Assembly (NCBI GenBank): GCA_029865665.1 | Contig: JARXAV010000089.1 | Location: 1 to 7,845, forward strand | Direction: 5' to 3' | Length of the DNA stretch: 7,845 bases | Origin: Flectobacillus sp. | Lineage (GTDB): Bacteria; Bacteroidota; Bacteroidia; Cytophagales; Spirosomataceae | In this document: positions 4,595 to 7,845 of the stretch, one piece after another | Layout: every line of letters starts with the position of its first letter | How positions within the stretch are numbered: the stretch's first letter is position 1 | The notes under the pieces: generated by a model | The model's database searches: none | Told to the model about the DNA's origin: nothing | Seen by the model: the letters and a program-made list of their open reading frames with translations, nothing else | Position numbers and translations under genes: made by a program

Positions 4595-5575
4595 ATGCAA
4601 GCAATCATAAGAACCAAAGCAGGCAAAGAATTTTCAACAATGAAAGTTCAAAATCTAGAAAGTCCTAAAACACAATCAGGCGAATTAAAAGTGAAAATGG
4701 TATCAAGTCGGATCAATCCAGTTGATATGGATTTGATGAAGGGCTTTCCTTCCTTGAAATACAAAAATCCACAAATTGGTGGAATAGATGGTGCTGGTGT
4801 GGTTTTAGAAGTTGGACAAAATGTAAAAGATTTCTCTGTGGGTGACAATGTTATTTTTTACCGATTGTTCAGTGACATTGGAACTTGGGCAGAAGAAATT
4901 ACCATTCCTGCAAACTACTGTGCAAAAATTCCAACCAAAATAGAAGTTAAGGATGCAGGAACAATTGCGTTGCCTTTGCTCACAGCCTATGATAGTTTGA
5001 CACAATTAAACGCAAAGAAAGGAGAAAAAATCCTCATTCACGGTGTTGGCGGTGGTGTAGGTTTTCAGGCATTGCAAGTAGCCAAACAAATGGGACTTTT
5101 TGTTATTGGCACAGGCAGTCAATCGGACAAAGCTGTTTTAGACAAAGTAGGACTTGACCAATTTATCGACTACAAAACACAAGACTTTTCGCAAGTGTTG
5201 AAAGTCAAAGAAGTTGATTATGTTTTTGACGTGCTTGGTGATGACATCCTGAAAAAATCAATTGCTTTGCAACCTAAAAAAGTAGTTTCTGTAAAGTTTG
5301 TTGATACTTCAAATATGCACAAAGCAGGTGTGAATTTACCAGGTATTATGAAATGGTTGATGAAAATGATGATGGGGAAATTCGTAAAACTTGCACAGAG
5401 AAATAAGGTGGAACTCATAGGACAAGTTACAGGAGCTAATGGAAAAATGTTGCAAAAAGCAGTTGACCTATTAAGTGTAAACTATATTTCAAGAGACTTT
5501 AAATCACTATCATTAATGGAAATTTCAACAAACGGACTGACTAAAAATGATGTTGGGAAAGTGATAGAATTCTGA
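4595..5575 (+). CDS. Zinc-free MDR-superfamily NAD(P)H:quinone oxidoreductase-like / alcohol dehydrogenase-like protein
   Basis: The 326-residue length is normal for the quinone-oxidoreductase branch of the medium-chain dehydrogenases. The N-terminal GroES-like domain includes SSRINPVDMDLMKG (37-50), the QOR-type substrate-loop motif, and GGIDGAGVVLEVG (62-74). SVGDNVI follows at 81-87 and LPLLTAYDSL at 126-135. The Rossmann turn is IHGVGGGVGFQALQVAK (148-164), with the AxxGxxG-like glycine spacing of QOR proteins. The cysteine/histidine ligands for catalytic and structural zinc are absent, so it should reduce quinones, enones or aldehydes with NAD(P)H rather than act as a zinc alcohol dehydrogenase. 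It is cytosolic. An unusual Met/Lys-rich helix, KWLMKMMMGKFVK (253-265), follows the Rossmann domain. It is divergent from an HxlR gene, the usual partner of such enzymes. Confidence 0.88.
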   Translation: MQAIIRTKAGKEFSTMKVQNLESPKTQSGELKVKMVSSRINPVDMDLMKGFPSLKYKNPQIGGIDGAGVVLEVGQNVKDFSVGDNVIFYRLFSDIGTWAEEITIPANYCAKIPTKIEVKDAGTIALPLLTAYDSLTQLNAKKGEKILIHGVGGGVGFQALQVAKQMGLFVIGTGSQSDKAVLDKVGLDQFIDYKTQDFSQVLKVKEVDYVFDVLGDDILKKSIALQPKKVVSVKFVDTSNMHKAGVNLPGIMKWLMKMMMGKFVKLAQRNKVELIGQVTGANGKMLQKAVDLLSVNYISRDFKSLSLMEISTNGLTKNDVGKVIEF

Positions 5576-5586
5576 TAAAATAAATA

Positions 5587-5652
5587 AGCACTACTGCCAA
5601 TAACTAAGCATTCGTGGTGGCTGAAAGCCAAACCATGAAGGCGATGTTGAAC
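5587..5652. repeat. Left half of a second attC-like site, truncated by the IS91 element
   Basis: CTGCCAATAAC (5594-5604) matches the first site's left box CTGCCTACAAC (3986-3996) at 9 of 11 positions, i.e. CTGCC-WAY-AAC. The candidate left stem arm TAAGCATTCGTGGTGG (5605-5620) follows. Then comes GGCTGAAAGCCAAACC (5619-5634), nearly identical to GGCTGAAGTGCCAAACC in the first site (4016-4032). No complement of the left arm (CCACCACGAATGCTTA) was seen on the right within the window. The half-site ends at GAAC (5649-5652), an IS91-type target. Confidence 0.55.
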
Positions 5653-5725
5653 TTAATCTGGGGTAGCGGTCGGCTTAGGTGGTTTCTTTTATGGAGTTAT
5701 CGTTCGACTTGAAGATATTTGGAAG

Positions 5726-5750
5726 AGCAGGTTTTCGCCTGCTTTTTTGC
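5726..5750 (+). terminator. Plus-strand intrinsic terminator / ori-end hairpin of the IS91 element
   Basis: AGCAGG (5726-5731) and CCTGCT (5738-5743) form a 6-bp stem with a TTTTCG loop, followed by a run of T and a second T-run after GC. It would stop transcription entering the element from the MDR gene side. IS91 ori ends also carry a hairpin, so it may serve replication as well. Confidence 0.6.
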
Positions 5751-5821
5751 TTTTTAGGGCTTCAGATGGTTTAGAGAGCCATTTTCAATTTTATAGGCAT
5801 ACAAGTTCCCTTACCCATAAA

Positions 5822-6934
5822 TTAACTTTTATGGTTGCTTTTATTTTGGCAATCGCCCAAATAAAATGTTGGTGGACCTCGTTGGTCAAAGACCGCTATC
5901 GTTACTAAATTTCCTATTTTACAACATCTACATTTTCTGTTGAGGGTTTGATGAACTTGTTTCTCCGCAGGCTTTATGTTAAAATTCGCCTGTATCTGCT
6001 TTAACTTTTCTCGTTTCCATGTACTGCTCAGTATTCCATAGTGGCGGATTCTCACGAAACGTTTGGGCAAAATATGTTGAGCAAAACGACGAATAAATTC
6101 CTGATGAGTCAAACTCATTACTTTCTTTTCGCCTTGACTGCGGTAGTCTTTATAAGAAAAAGTAACTCGTTCTTCGTCAATGGATTTTAAGCGATGATTG
6201 CTGATGGCAACCTTATGCGTGTATCTACCTAAATATTCCACCACCGACTTTGGCGAGCCAAAAGGGCGTTTCGCATATACCACCCAATCTTTTCTAAAAA
6301 GTGATTCTCGAAGGTCTTTGTCCAGTTTTATCTTCTGTGATAATATTCCTACATACTTCGCTCTGAAAACCTTACTTAAAGCTTTTACAGGAAACAAAAA
6401 CTTACCATCACTACGGATAGATTGCCAACTACCTGTTCCATCCACTCCACCACCTGGCACAATACAATGGATGTGAGGATGTAAACTCAAATTCTGCCCC
6501 CACGTATGCAAAACCGAAATCATCCCCATTTGAACGCCTTTCTTTCTGCCAAAAGTCTCCATGGTTTGCCAAGAAGCCTGAAACAAACTATCGTAAACCT
6601 CTTTGGTTTGGTATAAGGCTAATGGGTTTAACTCTTGGGGCAAGGTGAACACAACGTGAAAATATGGAACAGGCAATAAGTCAGATTCCCTTGCCTGTAT
6701 CCATTCCTCTTTTTTATGTCCTTGGCACTTATTGCAATGTCTGTTTCGACAGGAATTATAGCTAATACTGATATTCCCACAGCTATCGCAAGCATCTATA
6801 TGACCACCTAAAGCAGCAGTTCTACAACGTTCAATAGCCCAAAGAGTCCGTAATTGCCACGTATTTAATCCCAAATCAGAAACACTTTTCCCTAAACGTT
6901 GAAGTACTTGAGCTACTTCGTATTCGGGCTGCAT
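5822..6934 (-). CDS. tnpA: IS91-family transposase (HUH/Y2 rolling-circle type)
   Basis: The 370-residue protein has the full family layout. The N-terminal zinc-binding domain runs from 49 to 70 (C49-x2-C52, C62, H66, C67-x2-C70). It is followed by the PYFHVVFTLPQELNPLA motif (90-106). The HUH metal site is LHPHIHCIVPGGG (151-163), with H154 and H156 as the HUH pair and H152 nearby. The two nucleophilic tyrosines are in EYLGRYTHKVAISNHRL, at Y234 and Y238, with the three-residue spacing of IS91 Y2 enzymes. A C-terminal Cys cluster (C336, C338, C339) may bind a second zinc. No frameshift or missing key residue is seen, so it may be active. It nicks and transfers one strand at ori, giving one-ended rolling-circle transposition that can also mobilise adjacent DNA. 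Its start lies inside the end of the recombinase gene. Confidence 0.95.
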   Translation of the reverse strand: MQPEYEVAQVLQRLGKSVSDLGLNTWQLRTLWAIERCRTAALGGHIDACDSCGNISISYNSCRNRHCNKCQGHKKEEWIQARESDLLPVPYFHVVFTLPQELNPLALYQTKEVYDSLFQASWQTMETFGRKKGVQMGMISVLHTWGQNLSLHPHIHCIVPGGGVDGTGSWQSIRSDGKFLFPVKALSKVFRAKYVGILSQKIKLDKDLRESLFRKDWVVYAKRPFGSPKSVVEYLGRYTHKVAISNHRLKSIDEERVTFSYKDYRSQGEKKVMSLTHQEFIRRFAQHILPKRFVRIRHYGILSSTWKREKLKQIQANFNIKPAEKQVHQTLNRKCRCCKIGNLVTIAVFDQRGPPTFYLGDCQNKSNHKS

Positions 6935-7833
6935 TCCTTGAAGAGTGTATCTAAAGGACTGAATGGTTTAACTCGACCATTCTGAGCAATGTGCAAATAC
7001 TCCATCGTCGTCTCAATATTCTCGTGACCCAATAAATCCTTCAACGTAATAATATCAAGACCATCTTCTAACAGATGGGTTGCAAAACTATGACGAAGCG
7101 TATGCACATGAACATCTTTCAAAACTCCAGCCCGCTTGGCAGCCTCTTTTACCGCCCACTGGACACCTTTTTGAGAATATCGACTGTCGAAATCACCTCC
7201 TGCTCTACCGTTAATTTGTCCTCCAAAAAGGTATTCAGATGGCTGTTCGGCCGAAATGTACTTCTTTAAACCACGAATTAAATGGTCAGAAAGTGGGACG
7301 TATCTATCCTTCTTACCCTTGCCTTGAACAACTTTTAAATTCTTGCGGTCAAAGTCTAAATCAGCTAAACGAACACTTCGTACTTCAAGACAGCGAAGAC
7401 CGCAACCGTAAAGCAAGCCAATCAAAATGCGATGTTTGAGTAATGGACAATGCTTGAGCATAGCCCAAACTTCCGCCTTACTCAGCACCACGGGCAGTTT
7501 CTTCTCCTTTTTAATCTCAGGAAGATGGAGGAAAGAATATGGCAAACCTTCCGTTTTCAGTAGAAAACGAAGTCCATAAACCGTGTGTTTGAAATATGTT
7601 TGTGAAGGAGTTTGAGACCGCTTTTGAAGCATAAACAGATATTCATGTATCTGTTCTTGATCTAATAAAGTGGGGATTTGCCCATAGTGAAGGGCAATAG
7701 CGGCAACATGGCGAGCGTAGTTCTCAAAAGTACTTTTACTTCTACCTAAAATAGAAATATTACGCTCGAAACGATAAAGAAGAGCTTCAAAATCAGCCAC
7801 TTCTACTTTTGCTCGATGAATAATCTTATTCAC
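6913..7833 (-). CDS. Tyrosine recombinase (phage-integrase family) associated with the IS91 element
   Basis: The product has 306 residues from a GTG at 7833. The frame stays open to the window edge, so an upstream start is possible. An N-terminal SAM-like core-binding domain (about 14-98) precedes the catalytic domain. The catalytic set is complete: R147 in GCGLRCLEVR, a beta-hairpin lysine in QGKGKKDR (K172 or K174), H244 and R247 in HTLRH, H270 in LLGHENI, and the nucleophile Y279 in MEYLHI. The C-terminus FSPLDTLF (291-298) recalls the SPLD tail of integron integrases and related IS91-associated recombinases. The extra helix insertion that defines IntI is not evident between 180 and 240. 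It overlaps the transposase gene by 22 nt, so the two are probably co-translated. Its role in transposition (for example resolving circles or dimers) is not established. Confidence 0.93.
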   Translation of the reverse strand: MNKIIHRAKVEVADFEALLYRFERNISILGRSKSTFENYARHVAAIALHYGQIPTLLDQEQIHEYLFMLQKRSQTPSQTYFKHTVYGLRFLLKTEGLPYSFLHLPEIKKEKKLPVVLSKAEVWAMLKHCPLLKHRILIGLLYGCGLRCLEVRSVRLADLDFDRKNLKVVQGKGKKDRYVPLSDHLIRGLKKYISAEQPSEYLFGGQINGRAGGDFDSRYSQKGVQWAVKEAAKRAGVLKDVHVHTLRHSFATHLLEDGLDIITLKDLLGHENIETTMEYLHIAQNGRVKPFSPLDTLFKECSPNTK

Positions 7834-7845
7834 CCTTAATTCATC

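Larger units (their letters stand above)
4117..5652. mobile_element. Putative gene cassette 2 (HxlR and quinone-oxidoreductase-like MDR), 3' site interrupted by IS91
   Basis: The cassette opens with TTGGCAGTAATGCT (4117-4130). The reverse complement recurs, at 13 of 14 positions, at 5587-5600, immediately upstream of a second attC-like half-site. The single mismatch (A4126 versus C5591) is again A/C and again at the 11th base counted from the G of GTT, as in cassette 1. CGACC occurs about 20 nt after GTT, as it does about 18 nt into cassette 1. Two divergent genes share one regulatory spacer. The right half of its own site is absent, apparently displaced by the IS91 element. Confidence 0.5.
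5653..7845 (-). mobile_element. IS91-family element with accessory tyrosine recombinase (ter end outside the window)
   Basis: The element carries an IS91-type HUH transposase preceded by an overlapping tyrosine recombinase gene, a two-gene layout known in one IS91 subgroup. IS91 inserts next to GAAC or CAAG at the ori end, the end downstream of the transposase. Here GAAC (5649-5652) lies on that side, and the conserved attC-like sequence stops being recognisable just before it, so position 5653 is the best guess for the ori end. The hairpin at 5726-5743 may belong to the ori region. The ter end should lie beyond 7845. IS91 elements make no target duplication, so the edge cannot be confirmed that way. 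Confidence 0.65.

Noticed and set aside
6198..6476. 92-codon plus-strand frame
   Set aside because: It is antisense to the IS91 transposase, whose motifs fully account for the sequence.

Overview
The window looks like Bacteroidota DNA (Flavobacteriia, Cytophagales or a relative; the order cannot be fixed from this sequence). The reasons are start codons with AT-rich leaders and no strong Shine-Dalgarno, three exact matches to the Bacteroidota -7 promoter element TAnnTTTG at sensible places, and proteins of typical Bacteroidota style. No rRNA, tRNA or CRISPR was seen.

Layout. (1) 1-1958: a divergent pair made of a MocR/GabR-type regulator (a GntR wing fused to a PLP aminotransferase-like domain, cut by the window edge) and a pyridoxamine-phosphate-oxidase-family protein. 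This pair is visibly richer in GC than what follows and looks like resident chromosome. (2) 1959-2418: a gene-free stretch rich in palindromes: one strong GC hairpin, two copies of a 36-nt palindromic repeat, and a third palindrome with the same core. (3) 2419-about 5652: AT-rich DNA that reads as two consecutive gene cassettes. Cassette 1 carries an exported NTF2-like protein and an NADP-binding oxidoreductase (both on minus, stop and start codons abutting), divergent from an HxlR regulator. Cassette 2 carries a second HxlR regulator divergent from a zinc-free quinone-oxidoreductase-like MDR enzyme. (4) 5653-7845: an IS91-family rolling-circle element with a transposase and an overlapping upstream tyrosine recombinase. 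It appears to sit at a GAAC target inside the second recombination site, and its far end lies outside the window.

The main observation is the cassette architecture. Each cassette begins with GTTG and a private sequence whose reverse complement recurs at that cassette's own 3' end, just before a long stem. Cassette 1: 2419-2433 pairs with 3982-3996. Cassette 2: 4117-4130 pairs with 5587-5600. The complete site between them (3986-4123) has a 20-nt arm pair (18/20 complementary) inside a shorter outer arm pair. This is the logic of integron attC sites (R''-L''-L'-R'), but the boxes do not match the integron GTTRRRY/RYYYAAC consensus and no integron integrase is visible. The two sites also share an inner block, GGCTGAA-(GT or A)-GCCAAACC.

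Functionally, both cassettes couple an HxlR sensor that has a conserved N-terminal cysteine to an NAD(P)H-dependent oxidoreductase, with operator-like repeats between the divergent genes. By analogy with YodB/CatR/QorR-type HxlR systems they look like self-contained, self-regulated electrophile or quinone stress modules. That functional reading is inference.
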